Positions 21,901-34,451 of a stretch of DNA of 64,000 nt are shown here, piece by piece. Each line of letters starts with the position of its first letter. The stretch's first letter is position 1. This DNA is from Scilla litardierei (Eukaryota; Streptophyta; Magnoliopsida; Asparagales; Asparagaceae). The stretch is from the NCBI GenBank assembly GCA_030789695.1, contig CM061142.1:359451486-359515485 (forward strand). Reading direction: 5' to 3'. Made by a program: the position numbers and the translations under genes. Below the pieces are notes generated by a model. That model did no database searches, was not told the origin of the DNA, and was given only the letters and a program-made list of their open reading frames with translations.

Positions 21901-22560
21901 ACAAACGTTTTAAAATTTTAAATCAATGAAGGAGGGTGAAATATAGGTATATTAAAATTTTGAACAAAATTAAACTTAGTGGAAGAGAAGATTGAAAAAG
22001 TACTTTCAGAAGGTTCAGGTTTTGCAATGGCGATGTTTGAAAATTGACGACGATCGTCACGGGGCGATCTCGTGAATCGAGGCAAGGAAATTGGTCGGAG
22101 GTCAAAACATTCATACGTCTAGGATATGAATCAGAAGAGGTTACGGGGAAACTCCTACGGTCGACCAACTAAAGATTAGGAACTAGGCACTAAGACTTCT
22201 AAAGGTTAGACGGTAAAGAAATGCGTTCAACTTGGTCCGAAATCGATGACCCCAAAAGTGAACGACAAAAGGAAATTCTAGAAGTCTAATATGGTCAGGG
22301 TTAGGTAATAACCACTAAGGTAACTCCTACGACGATTAAATCAATTGCTAGTAGGGAGTCTAACTACCAATCGGGGGCCTCTAAATAGCAAGCACGGACG
22401 TCTAACTAAGTCTTCTTATCACCTAGTGTCTTAAGAAAACAACTAGACTCAGGGCTTATGACTCAGATGTTGCAATTTATTTAATGGACATTCCGTTATT
22501 ATCATTGTTCCGTTAATTTGCAATTGCAAGATTGGACCTGCATGGGCCACCAACAAAACC
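18997..22560 (-). other. LARD1 interior, non-coding
   Basis: There is no gag or pol similarity in any frame. From the left: a polypurine tract, then a GTCCGAGGACGGAC motif of the type seen at the 3' end of pol in Tekay-like elements. Then comes about 1.8 kb very poor in G on the + strand (to about 20820), followed by about 1.6 kb rich in A and G. The last about 150 bp before the primer site (22410-22560) aligns by eye with the leader of the left-edge gypsy element (540-693), up to the position of its gag start. Confidence 0.8.
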
Positions 22561-25380
22561 TGTCACGCCCCGCTTCCCAAAAACGTGGAGGCGAAGCGTG
22601 AGAAGGTCCGCTCAGACTTGAAGCTACAAAGCCGCAAGTCCGATAAGCGTCAATCACTTTAAACTGCAGGTCCTTGCAACGCGAAACGAAACAAAGATAA
22701 TAATAACGAAAAGAGACAAAAGTACATCTCAGAATATCCATAATAATAAATGTCAACATCGCAGAAAAGCCACCAGGCTACAAATAAAAGAGTCTAAAGG
22801 AGGCCCAGCATGGCCAACAAAAGTACAAAGTACGAAAACAAAGAAAAGGTGCAAGCACCGACATCTAACAGCAACCTAAAGCAAAAGCAAGTAAAATCAG
22901 TCTCTAAGACTGGTCTCCGGTGTCCTCGAACTCCTCAACGAACGTAGGCTCTGGCTCAGCGTCAGCAAACACCTCGTCCTCAGCAACTATCTCTGGCTCA
23001 GGGTCTAACATGTGGCACCCAAAGAGAAAGGGGCACATGTCAGCAAGTCTGGAAGACTTGTGCAAGGAAACTAGAAGTGGGAAAAGGAAAGCAACCTAGC
23101 AGTTCTAGCATGAATGCGATGACATGGCAGTTTAAAGTATGAGTGCAACAGGTAAAGTAAAGTAAGGTACGAGCATGGCATGGCATTCACAAGACAAGTA
23201 CAAGACAAGTAAAGAAAGCACCTCGTGCACAGAGATTCCGCCTTTTGGCTAGAGTGGCTGCGCGGGCCAACTCCTAAGCTCAAGCGAACGTTTATCCCTA
23301 CCCCTCCACGTGTATCGAGCCAGGGCATTACCCCCGAACTTGGAATGCTCGCTTCTAGACCACGAGCCAGGAAGTGTGTAAACAAGTATGGCGTAGGGGT
23401 GCACCTAGCCGGACAAGTAGTACAAGGACAAGTATTGTAGCGTGTGCTACGATGCAACAATCAATGCATGGATGACATGGCATGGCAAGTAGTAAAGCGT
23501 ACAAGTAAGAAAAGTAAACGTGACAGTTTAGCATGCATGAATGACAATTTTAATGGTTGGATCTAGCTTCGTTGTCAAGCTAGATCATTTAGGTGACGGA
23601 TCTAGTTTCGTTGTCAAACTAGATCAAGTAGGCGTCTAGCCAGCTATCATTTCACTGACTAGTCTCTTTTACGCTAAAAGCAAGTAAGTGGCCTAAAAAC
23701 ATGGCCCTACACAAAAGTTGGCAAGTTTCACTTGCCTGCAACTATCACGTCAAGAAAACCGTCCAACGAGTCCAAGTCACGATTCCTAAGTGCACAAGTC
23801 CACCGGCCTACATCCGTTTTATTAATCTTGATTAGTGAGTTCTAAAACATTTAAAAATACTTTAAGATACTGATTTTTTAGTCTTGATTAGCATGCAATA
23901 GGGTTGGGGGTCCTAGGGGTGCAAAACGTTACCTCAACACGACGCGAAAGCTACACCGGCGTCGGGTAGCGACGCCGAGGGTTGGAATAATAAGATCGCG
24001 CTCCAAGTCCAGATTCCAGTTAGATTCCTCGCTGGAAATTTCAGAGCAAATAACCCGGGCGACGATTCCAGATTCCAAAGCTCGTACGTGCGACGACGGG
24101 CTACGACGTGCGACGACGTCGTACGCGGCAAGTCGTCGAAGAGAACGTACCAAAGTGGGGCCCACAGTAGTCCTAGGGACCTTTGTGGAACCCACAATAA
24201 CTCTGGAGAACTTGGGGGGCCCACGGAGGCAAGTGGTGCGACGGATGCGGGGTTGCGACAAGTGGCCGTCGGTCGTACAGCCTCGGTGCGGGGAGACTTG
24301 TCGGTCAGACACGTTGGGTGGCGCTGTTGCAGCGTTGGGGGTCGGTCGCAGCAGCGGGGTGCGGCGTTTCCTTCGGTCAGACCGATAGGGATCCTCGGTC
24401 GTTCTCTTGGGATGCGGGGCTGGCAGCGTTGCAGCGTGCAGCGCTTGGGGCGCTCGGTCACAGCGGGCGTTTCCTTCGGTCGGGCACGGAGCGGAGTGGG
24501 GGAACGAAGCGGAGCGCTGTGCGGGGGTCGGTGCGGAGCGGGGCCTCGGTCAGACCGAGAGCTCCTCTCGGCCAAGCGGGGGAACGGGGCGGCGGTCGAT
24601 GCTGTGTGCGGAGTGGCGATGGATGCGGGCGAGGCGGCCGGTCAGAGCGGGTGGATGCGGGGGTTTTCTTCGGTCGGACAGGGTGCTGAACGTCGCAACG
24701 TTGCGACGATTCGTCGCAACGTCCAAAATGAGTTTGGAAGAGGCTAGGGCTAATTTCTTTGGAAAATAGGTCTTGCTAGGGGTTGCTTATATAGTATAGA
24801 TGGGTTGACTTGGTCTAGGGCTAAATCTAATAGGATTAGAAGTTCAAAAAGATTTAAAATTTGAAATTTAATTACTCCATCTCATCCAAGGGTTTGACCT
24901 GGTCCAAATGAGCTGGAAATTGGCTCAAAAATTCTTTAAAACGTTTAAAACTTAAATAAATTTTATTTGGCCGAAAATAATTTATAAATTAATTATTAAA
25001 AATAATATAAAACTTGTAAAAATTATAAAAGTGGTCAAATAAACTCCAAAAATTATAAAATAAATATCGGGGTGATCATGATGACGAATGTAAGCTAACT
25101 AAGAAGACGGATCTCAAATTCGACGTCGGACGACGAAACTAAAAATAGAAACGTCTCCCGTCAAGAGTGAGAATCGTCACGTCTCATCGAGTAAGTTTAA
25201 ATTGTGGGAAAACGACTCGAGAAACGTCGTTCCAAAATAGTGCCACTATTTAATACTCTCAGAGACGTTCGCAACGGCATATCACACAAAAGTGTTCACC
25301 AACAAACAAAGTCTAAAACAAACACGTGCACGGCCAAAAGCACGTGCACGAAAAACGTACCACGAAAAGTGGTCGTTACA
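22561..25380 (-). repeat. LARD1 5' LTR (right copy)
   Basis: 2,820 bp, nearly identical to 16177-18996. It carries the promoter copy that would drive the element: TATA at 24785-24794 and the hairpin cluster at 23560-23736. GC-rich block 23930-24700. Confidence 0.95.
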
Positions 25381-25385
25381 ATATG

Positions 25386-26750
25386 AGGACAGTATCTAAA
25401 CCAGGATTTGTGGTGCACGGTGATGGTTCCTTGAGGTTTGGAAGCAGAATTTGTGTCCCAAACATTCCTAAATTAAAAAGAAGAATCTTAAAAGAGGCTC
25501 ACCAATCAATTTATGCTATGCACCCTGGAGGAACTAAGATGTACAAGGATTTGAAACCCCTTTATTAGCGGAACAATATGAAGAGGGAAATTGCAAAATA
25601 CGTCTCTGAGTGTATCATATGTCAACAAGTAAAAGCTGAACATCAGAGATCAGCCAGATTACTTCAAAATTTAGATATACAAATGTGGAAATGGGAGAAG
25701 ATCACTATGGACTTTATCATTGGGTTACCTAGATCGGCTAGAGGAAATCACACTATATGGGTAATAGTCGATCGACTAACTAAATCAGCACATTTCTTGC
25801 CAATCAATTTACGATTTTCCATGGAAAAGTTAACCAAGCTCTACATTATTGAGATCGTAAGATTGCATGGGGTGCCATTGTCAATAGTTTCAGATCGAGA
25901 TAGTAGGTTCACATCTGAATACTCGAAAAGTGCACACCGAGCTCTGCAGACAAAACTTGGATTTATTTCAGCATATCACCCTGAGACAAATGGTCAGTCA
26001 GAGCGAACGATTCAAACTTTGGAAGATATGTTGTGTTGTTGTGTACTTGACCTAAAAGGATCATGGTAGGATTACTTGCCCTTAGTAGAATTCGCGTACA
26101 ACAACATTTATCATGCAAGTATTAAGGGGGCACCAAACGAACTTTTATGTGGGCGTAAATGTCGATCTCATATTCATTGGGATGATGTAGGCGAAAGGAA
26201 ACTTCTTGGTCCAGAATTAGTACAACAAGCTATAGATAAGATTCAACAAGTAAGAGGACACCTTCAAATTGCTCAGAGCAGACAAAAGAGTTACGCAGAT
26301 CGAAGAAGAAGAGAATTGGAATTCCAAGAAGGAGACCATGAGTTGTTGAAGGTCTCTCCTACTCGTGGAGTAAGGAGGTTTGGAATCCATGGGAAGCTAA
26401 GCCCAAGATTTGTCGGCCCATTTGAGATATTAGAGAGGATTGGTCAAGTGGCCTACAGACTCGCACTACCACAATCATTAGCAGGAGTGCACAACGTATT
26501 TCATGTTTCTATGTTAAGGAAATTTACCTAGGATCCTAAAGAAGTTGTTAAGCAGGAACCATTGAAGCTAAAAGAAAATCTAAGTTACAAGGAGATACCC
26601 GAGCACGTATTAGATCAGAAGGAGCAGACTTTAAAGAAGCGAACTATTAAGTACATGTAAGTAAAATGGCAAAATCAACCAGAGAGGGAAGCCACTTGCG
26701 AACTCGAGGAAAACATGCGAGAAAAGTATCATGAGCTTTTCACAGATTAA
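25386..26750 (+). pseudogene. Chromovirus pol, part 2: integrase and C-terminal chromodomain region
   Basis: Resumes the pol frame after LARD1. Integrase zinc-binding motif: EAHQSIYAMHPGG and CIICQQVK (HHCC). Core: MDFIIGLP (first Asp), IVSDRDSRF (second Asp) and HPETNGQSER (Glu), so all three catalytic acids are present. Later come GVHNVFHVSMLRKF and a C-terminal EEATCELEENMREKYHELF that resembles the chromodomain end of Tekay/Del elements. Stops interrupt at 25566 (TGG to TAG in LYWRNN), at 26067 (CAG to TAG after GSW), after RKFT and after KYM. The final TAA is at 26748-26750. A polypurine tract and 3' LTR follow within 50 bp. Dead, but domain order and length are normal. Confidence 0.92.
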
Positions 26751-26784
26751 GGTATGTGCAGTTTCGAGAACGAAACTTTTTATT

Positions 26785-26796
26785 AGGAGGAGAGGA
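26785..26796 (+). promoter_or_regulatory. Polypurine tract of the chromovirus
   Basis: AGGAGGAGAGGA immediately before the 3' LTR start TGTAGTAGCCC. It primes plus-strand DNA synthesis. Confidence 0.85.
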
Positions 26797-28229
26797 TGTA
26801 GTAGCCCATATCTTATTATTATTATAAGGGTTTAAAAAAAGCCCCCGCATTGATTACTTGGCAACCACTTGAGAGAGGAATCACACAAGTGGCATGTAGT
26901 GGGACATCTATCAAGAGAGAGTGACAGAACCCATTCTCTCTTCCTTTAACAGCATACACAAAAGAGAAAAAAGAAAGAAAGAAGCACAACACAACCGGTT
27001 CATCTCGATCGTAAGTGGAGCAAATGTGGAGCTTTGTCAAAATTCTGGAAATTTGCTAAAAGGAAAGAGGAGACGGAGAAGAAGAAAAGAAGAGTAGAAG
27101 AGGAGAGAGGAGAAAGAAAGGTATAACCCTAACTTCTAATATCTTCATAGTTTTCCCACAAAAATTTCACATCTAGATTTAAGATTGAAATTTTTCCAAG
27201 GTGTTGAAGATTTCAATGGATTTCTTGCAACATTGCAAGATATATGTTTGATTTCAAAAAAAAGCTGATCGGGTTCGTCGTCGGCCGTCGCCGGTCGCCG
27301 GCCTCTGACCACCCAGGTCCGATGGCCGGGATTGGGCGCCGCCTGGGGGGGCTGCTCCCGAACCCAAGTAGTTGGGTTCGGGTGGGCAACAGATTGATGG
27401 AGGAAGAAGAAACCAAATTTTCGGTTTAACCCAATATGTTGTTTAAATTGATATTAGGTCCAGAAATTTCTCATAAAGTCTGAAGTCTGCAAATTACAGA
27501 CAACCCCTATAATTCTAAGATTTATTTTTGAGACTCATGGACTTTCTAAAACATTATAGAAAGGCCCTTCATAAATAGGAAATGTGTGTACAATAGTATG
27601 AACCTTGATGAAACAATACTAAGGATCAAATTGTTATTATTCTAGGTATCATACGTCGTGGGTCACGAAAACACTTTTAGTTGGTCGCTACAACGTGAGT
27701 ACAACTTTTCTTACTGAAATAATTTTTATACAAAATGTTGACTGAAATGTAATGTTTTATTGATTATTTTGCTTTAAAAAGTGATCTATTGCAGTTATTT
27801 CATAATATTCATAAAATTTTATGCTCTAGTAAGAATAGTTTAATGTCAGAATTATTTTAAAAATTAAAACATTATTCAAAATAATGTGATTGTCATGGGC
27901 ATATTACTTCGATTATGATTATTGTGCAAAATTTTGTGAAATACCACGAATTTCATATGTCCACTATGGAATGAACTGTTTAATATATGAGCTTGTCATA
28001 TGGTATTGAGTGTACCTGTTTAAATATTGACATTCGGTCAAATATTAAAAGCTAAGTGCCACACCACATGAATGGTGGGGGCCACCTCTATAGTCTCATT
28101 TTCATACATGTGAATTGGTGTGTGTAACCTATGACAAGGATTGGTACACTGTCCCCGGGTGACTAACAATTGATTTATCTGTCTACTGATACCTTGCGCA
28201 TTCCCATGCTACTGGGCCATAATTCGTAG
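26797..28229 (+). repeat. Chromovirus 3' LTR, segment 1
   Basis: Aligns to 9571-11000 of the 5' LTR with scattered differences. It stops at ATAATTCGTAG, where LARD2 is inserted; the uninterrupted sequence is visible at 10983-10998. Confidence 0.95.
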
Positions 28230-29058
28230 TGTCACGCCCCGGTTCCCAAAATGGACGGAGGCGAAGCGTGACAAGGCCCGCTTAGGCCAGAGCTGAGAAG
28301 CTCGGACCCAATAAGCGTCTATAGAGGTACCATTTAAAAAGATTTTCAGGTTCTTGCATTAATATAGTTCGAAACAACAGAAAGTACAGAAAGGAAGTTG
28401 CATTCATTAAATTAGAGATATAATATCCAACAAGCACAAAGTCTAAAAAGAAGCCTCAGCGTGGCAACAAACTATCTAAAAGCAACTGAAAGTAGTAACC
28501 TCTGAAAGTGACGACTAAAAGACCTCAAGGTCTGGTTCTCGTCGGGCACGTACTCTGGTCGACGTCCTCCGCTCCACGTACTCCAGCGAAACTGCCTCGT
28601 CCACGATCTCTGGCTGAACACCCGACGTACAGCACCACAAGAAGGAACTGTACGTCAGGTAAAGTCTACAAGAAGGGTTAGACTTTACTGCAAGTGCACC
28701 GAACTTTAAACAACGGTTTACTGGTTGATTAGCATGCTGAGGTTCTATTACACAAATGTTTACTGGTTGATTAGCATGCTATGGTTATAGCAGAGAAACA
28801 CAACAGGAAGTAACGTAGCAGGAAAGTAAAACGCAGCAAGTAGTAGTCGTAGCGTGTGCTACGAACTACGGGACTAACCTACAGGTGTCATGACAAGACG
28901 GGACGTGACGGGACAAGACAAGACAAGACAAGACACGACACGACTGACAGGACTAGTAAAACACGAAGGGTTCATGCCTTACGGTTCGAGGGGGATCAGA
29001 CCCTCTCACCGTGCGCACGCTCAACCCTACCCCAAACCCCAGAACTCAGGACAGGAAG

Positions 29059-29336
29059 CACAGAGATCACTTTCGCAAGGAAAGCACCTGAAACGCCCGT
29101 AGGCTTTTTGTAACACAGAGATCACTTCCGCAAGGGAAGCACCTAAAACACCCGAAGGCTTTTTGTATCACGGAGATCACTTCCGCTCGGGAAGCATCTG
29201 AAACGCCCGAAGGCTTTTTGTATCACAGAGATCACTTCCGCTCGGGAAGCATCTGAAACGCCCGAAGGCTTTTTGGGTAACAGGGATCACTTCCGCTAGG
29301 AAAGCATCCGAAACGCCCGAAGGCTTTTTGTGTAAC
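29059..29336. repeat. Minisatellite, 5 units of 55-57 bp, in LARD2 LTR
   Basis: Units start at 29059, 29114, 29169, 29224 and 29281. Each has GAGATCACTTCCGCTCGGG-type sequence with a small stem (CTTCC...GGAAG) and ends CGAAGGCTTTTTG. The same array is in the other LTR at 35277-35553. Confidence 0.92.
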
Positions 29337-29438
29337 AGGGACATGACATGACAAGTGTAAGGAATTGTTATTCTAGGGTGTCCACACGCATGCACGCACA
29401 AGATAGTCCTACGGTGCCAAAAGTTGTTGTTTGTCAAG

Positions 29439-29502
29439 CTTAGACTTCGTCGTCAAGTCTAAGTCGTCTGGGATGTCCCGGACGCTATCATTTCACGTCC
29501 GG
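29439..29502 (-). other. Hairpin pair in LARD2 left LTR
   Basis: CTTAGACTT/AAGTCTAAG closes the 7-nt loop CGTCGTC (29439-29463). CCGGACG/CGTCCGG closes the 11-nt loop CTATCATTTCA (29478-29502). Loop lengths and loop sequences match those of LARD1 and the left-edge LTR while the stems differ. The right-LTR copies (35656-35680 and 35695-35719) each carry one stem mismatch. Confidence 0.72.
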
Positions 29503-31749
29503 TTCTTATACATTCACAGTCTAACAGTTCTAGCAATCTAAGACCAAAGCACGGTCAATAAAACGCAAGTGGGTACACTTCCCTGTGATGGCGAGTGTGT
29601 CGTCCTCTCGAAGCGTCTCGTCCAAGCGTCTCGTCCGCGGAAGTCCGTCTGAAATATCGCCACGGTGACGGTGTCAGGTCTCAATTTCATCAAATCCTAT
29701 TAGGGTTCGTTTCTAGGTTATCGGGACTATCCTATTCGTCAAAAGTCACTTTTTGATGTTTTATCAACCTAAGTCGACCACTATCCTATGTGCACAGAAA
29801 AATTTGTCCGATGGTCAACTTCTACAGTGAGCAACGTTTTACTGGCGCAGAAAATACATTTAGTTATTGTTGTCCAATTTTAGTTAAGGTTTAGTTTGCT
29901 ACAGTGTGGGTTCTTACTACATGTTAGGGGGGACCAACCTTTTGACGTCGTCCAAAAAGCGGATGTCGGGTCTGGAAACAGTAGCGGATCATGTCGCGAC
30001 TCCAATTTTCGGAACGTCTCGCCACTAGTCTTTAGTGTTCACGTGGTAGAACGGAAAGCATGACCGTCCCTGCGTCGTAAGATTCATAACATCAAATACG
30101 GAAATAATATTGAACCCACTCGCTTAGGCACGGTTTATCTGTTACACTGGGTATAACCTATTGCTACAAGATGCTTAACACATTTAGTCGGTAGCTATAC
30201 TCATTAGCTTACTGATTTTTATATCAATCCTTACTGCTAACATTAGATATTGGTCAAACTAATATATAATAACTATATTCAATATACTAACATGTGTATA
30301 CTAACTAACATTTCATTTATTAGATACTGTAAAAGGTCACGTACTGTTACTAGTTTTAGCATGCGGTTTATATAAAGAACTAGCTGAATAATAATAAAGC
30401 TAATCATCACCACCCTAACTTATTATTATTTCAAAACCAATATAATAGTGTACTGCATTTCATGGCATCATGTTTACACAAATTAACTCTAATAACAACT
30501 GCATACTAACCATGAACATGTGTTTCCCCTAGTGTTTGCTGTAGGTGAAGCATCGCGGCAGTGGTGAGTGGTCGGGGCGGTTGCCGGCGGGGTCAGGGAG
30601 GAGTGGCGGGTGGTCTCAGGCGGACGAGGCGTCGGTGCATGCGAGACGGCACCGGAAAACCCCCCCCGCAGTAGCACTGTCAAGCTGCTGCTGCGCTGCT
30701 CTGCGATGGAGAAGCAACCGGCGGCGCTTGGCTGGCCAGCGGCAGTGGAAAACAACGCAGCCGTGGGCTGCGCTACTTCAGCGGTGAGAGACGGCCTCCG
30801 GCGATCGCAGCGGCACGAGGTGGCGGCGTACGGGGCTGCGGGCGGTCGGGGGAAGTCGTCGGCGGCAATGGCGGGCTCCGGCGATCGAGGAGGAAGCGCA
30901 GCGAGCGGGGCGACGCTTCTGCGACTTGCTGCTGCGCGGTCGCCGGCGTTCAGGCGGCCTCGGCGGAAGCACGGCGGTCTCGTGAGGGGGCGGCAGTCGG
31001 AGGACGAGTACGGCAGTCGGAAGTCGCGGTGCAAGGGAGAGACGATGGAGGGTGAGGGAGTAGAACGAGGGGAAAGGGGTTCCTCTCGTGCAGAGGATGC
31101 TTGGTGGCAGCTGGCAAACTTTAGACCCTAGGCTAGGTTAACACGTGAATTGGATTTTTAGGGTTAGGGTTATAAAGTAATAAGTCTTGCTATTTACTTA
31201 TGGAATTTGGGTTAAGTGTGGGAGGGAGAGAGAGATAGGGAAGTGTACTTTAGGGAAAAGAATAGGTGCAAACAGTGGCAGAATAAAATTCTTGATACGT
31301 ATCTTGCAACCTAGGGATTTGCCAAAATCTGATTTCAATTAGAAATTTGAAGTTGATTAAGGCGAATCAACGGTTGAGTTTTCTCCGAGCGATATCTTTC
31401 AATCCGGACGTTAGAAAAATAATCCGAAAATACCGGGACGATCGTGGAGACGAGACGCACAGATCTATGGAGCCTGATCATGCGTAACACCTACCAAAAT
31501 TTTACGTAAAATTGGAAATGGTGTTTTGAGTCAAATGACTAAAACGCCCCTATCGTTCAAAGTCGTTTTGCGAGAAAACGAGCCGTGAAACGACGTTCCC
31601 AAAAATTACAATAAAATCCAACACCCTGAGACGATCGCAATGACATATCGCATCGCATATGCCGGAGCTCAGAAATAGCCAAATAGAATACGTGCACGAT
31701 AAAGCACGTGCACGCATGAATTACGAATGGTCGGAAAGCGGCCGTTACA

Positions 31750-34451
31750 TTCTACCCACCTTAGAAACGATTCCGTCCTCGGAATCACTCACACTATTAA
31801 TAATAATATCTATATAACCTTATACCCGCAATTATCATATCTACTCATAAAGATTTGCTAATCCTGTAACTTTGAACAACGTTCCTCAATAATCCATCAT
31901 AATCCATCTTTTCACTGAATAAAACCACGGCTAATCTCACATCCTGACACTAAACTATAGACCCATCACTGTTGTTCAAACTTCCAACTCCAAGTTCTCC
32001 TAAAAGGATAATAATCATCGCATACCATACCCCTCCGCTAAACATCATCACTCAATAACATCTTTTAAATTTCTCAATCTCTTTCAATATTAATCAATCG
32101 CTAAAATGATTTTCTATTCAATCACCAATCCAAGACAAAAACTTTGTCAATCCTATAATACCTTCATAAATCAGCAACCGCTGTGTCTTCAATACATTCT
32201 TGTCATTTCTACCCATAAATTTATCCGCCAAATAATTGAACTATCAAAATCACATCTCCTCCTACTCAATATAACTAATCCCGAGAAATATTAAGTCCGA
32301 CTACCTAACCATCATTCATCTCAACGCGTCGTATCATTCCCAAAGCCTTCTCACGTCAATTCATCAATTAAGTCTCGATGCTTACAATGTTCTACTCATT
32401 CTCGTGATCATCCTAACTCATACTATACTCCGCAGTTACTCCAACCTACCACCCGTCTAAGCCTCAAGTCTGATAAGTTTTCATCTCATCGCATATAATT
32501 TCATCCGTCCAGAATTTCCCAAGGAGTCCGTCTCACATTGATATCATAAAATAAGTCTTAGACAACTCATCTTCTCATCCGAAAGAAATCTATTCCAATA
32601 TCCTATTGTTCCAAAATCGGTTAATCAATGCTATAACAAATCTCATCTCTCCCTGAGCCTACCCGCAAACAAAATCCTACAACAATAATAGCTAGTACCA
32701 AAACTATGACAACCATAACATAACATTTCTAAATGGGGAGAGAAAAGAGAAAGGGAAACTTAAAACCAGTGACACATTTTTATAACATTCGGAAAAAACG
32801 TGTGGAGTCATGGTAACGGATGAGGAAGGATAATTGATTTGTGATCTTGTGAGCTAATTTCAAAAACTTTAAAGATTTTGGTTTAAAAGAAAACAAAATT
32901 TTGATGCAATCACATGGTGTCAAAGATAAGCTATTCTATAATTTCGAAAAACTACGTCTAAGGAAATTGCCTGCTATGACCATATTCATATATGTATGAA
33001 TACCGTCATTCAGACAACTTCAATCATATCATGGGTAACACTGAGTACACATTCAAGACACAAAAGGCAATTATCAGGATCCTAAAGTGACACACTCGTA
33101 CAGGTCTACACCCCTACCTATACTCATGCATCACGACCACATTACCTACCAAAGGGCCTACTCCTATACTGGAGGTAACATAGACCACTACAAGGACCAA
33201 CGTCTAGGAAAAAGTAAGAAATGAAACTAGATTCAAGAGCGAAACGAAGTGAGATCGGAAGGAACGAGTTTAACAAGGCGGGATAAGGAGATAGTTGGCT
33301 GGATGGGACAAAGACTATTTCTCAAAATAATTTAATAGATGAAAGGATATTTACGTGTAAAATATGGTATCGTATACTTTTAAAGATATACATATACTTA
33401 TATACTTAAAAGTGAGCTGTTGAAGCAAATTAAAATTTTGGAAAAAGTAAGACGAAGGAATGATGGGCAAGATGGAAATGATTTGTTTTGCATAAGAAAA
33501 TAAGTTTACACAAAGATTTTTGAAATGTGATCACGAAGAACATAGGACTGATATAATAATAATAATAAAATAATTGGAGTTCTCTCTAATTTAGAAAATA
33601 TTTTACAAGTATGTACGGTAAATGATTAGAAATAGAATTTTGTAGTTTAGAAAAGTAACATAAATATATTGGATTATAGAATTTATAACGAGGTTTAAAA
33701 CCGAAACACAAAAATGCCGATTTGAAAACAGGTATGAGATAGTAAAGTAATTTCACGACCAGGGAGGTTTCAAGATTAGTGAAAGAATTTTAACTTTACC
33801 GAAAACAAGAATTTGAAATATAAAATATAGGGGTTTTCGAGAAGTTAAGCTGAGCGAAAGACTTAACAATAAATTTCGAAAATACTTCTAGAAGCAGAAT
33901 TGGTCAAGGAAGGGATTCGAAGGATCGACGATAATCGTCAGAAAAATTCGGGGATAGGAAAACGACTGCACGATGGATATACTTAGGATAAGATTCATAA
34001 AAGCTTCGATGGAAATCCACGGTTGATAACACGAAAGGGTAAAGATCATGAAGACGCTAGAAGTCAGGATTCTAATTATCGGCCATCTAAAGATCAGGAG
34101 AAAACTTCCTAATGAGTTAAACTGTAACTAGGATCTAAGGGGAAAAGTTCATAAGAGAAAATAGGGTCACGTTCTGCTGGGCTCGAAGTCGATGAACCCA
34201 AGCGAACGGTTAAAAGAAAGGCTTTAGAAATCTAACATGGTCAGAGTCAGGTGGGGCTACTAAGGTATTCTAGGACGAGGATGACTTAATTCCTAACTAA
34301 GGCGTCATGCTATCAACCTAGGTGTCTATCTAAGTCTTCCTACCATCTAAGACTGGGAACCTATTTCAGACTTGTACGCGGATATTAAATGAATGCGGTA
34401 CTTTTATTGTTCCGAACTTTTGCAAGCCCTGCATGGGCCACCACAAAAACC
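31750..34451 (-). other. LARD2 interior, non-coding
   Basis: No gag or pol similarity. After the polypurine tract and a TCCGAGGACGGA motif there is a G-poor stretch on the + strand to about 32740, then an A/G-rich stretch to about 34250, the same arrangement as in LARD1. At 34336-34350 the sequence GTCTTCCTACCATCT corresponds to GTCTTCCTGCCATCT at the gag start of the left-edge element, a relic of the initiator region. Confidence 0.78.

Larger units (their letters stand above)
16177..25380 (-). mobile_element. LARD1: non-coding LTR element inserted in pol
   Basis: A complete element flanked by the 5-bp duplication ATATG (16172-16176 and 25381-25385), inserted inside the integrase-proximal pol of the chromovirus. 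It has two LTRs of 2,820 bp each and a 3,564-bp interior without any retrotransposon protein. Orientation is minus: the primer-site candidate is at 22537-22552 next to the right LTR, and a polypurine tract (minus strand TAAGGTGGGGAGGA) is at 18997-19010 next to the left LTR. Because gag and pol are absent it must use proteins in trans. The shared primer site, leader and LTR hairpins point to the family at 1-3163 as the source. LARD is used here as a size/structure label (large, non-coding, LTR-bounded); the interior is somewhat shorter than classical LARDs. Confidence 0.93.
28230..31749 (-). repeat. LARD2 3' LTR (left copy)
   Basis: TGTCACGCCCCG...GCCGTTACA. It contains the hairpin GTAGC-GTGT-GCTAC (28849-28862), a five-unit minisatellite (29059-29336), the hairpin pair at 29439-29502, a GC-rich patch (30540-31090) and a weak TATA-like CTTTATAAC on the minus strand (31170-31178). 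A 181-codon minus-strand frame at 30489-31034 (Pro/Arg/Ser/Ala-rich) is partly conserved in the other LTR, but it has no recognisable domain and lies in the GC-rich patch. Confidence 0.93.

Noticed and set aside
29059..29336. CRISPR-like array
   Set aside because: Units are adjacent with no unique spacers, inside an LTR of a plant retroelement; it is a minisatellite.
30489..31034. 181-codon frame in LARD2 LTR
   Set aside because: Low-complexity Pro/Arg/Ala/Ser composition in a GC-rich patch; the other LTR carries a shortened version with many changes and no sign of constraint.
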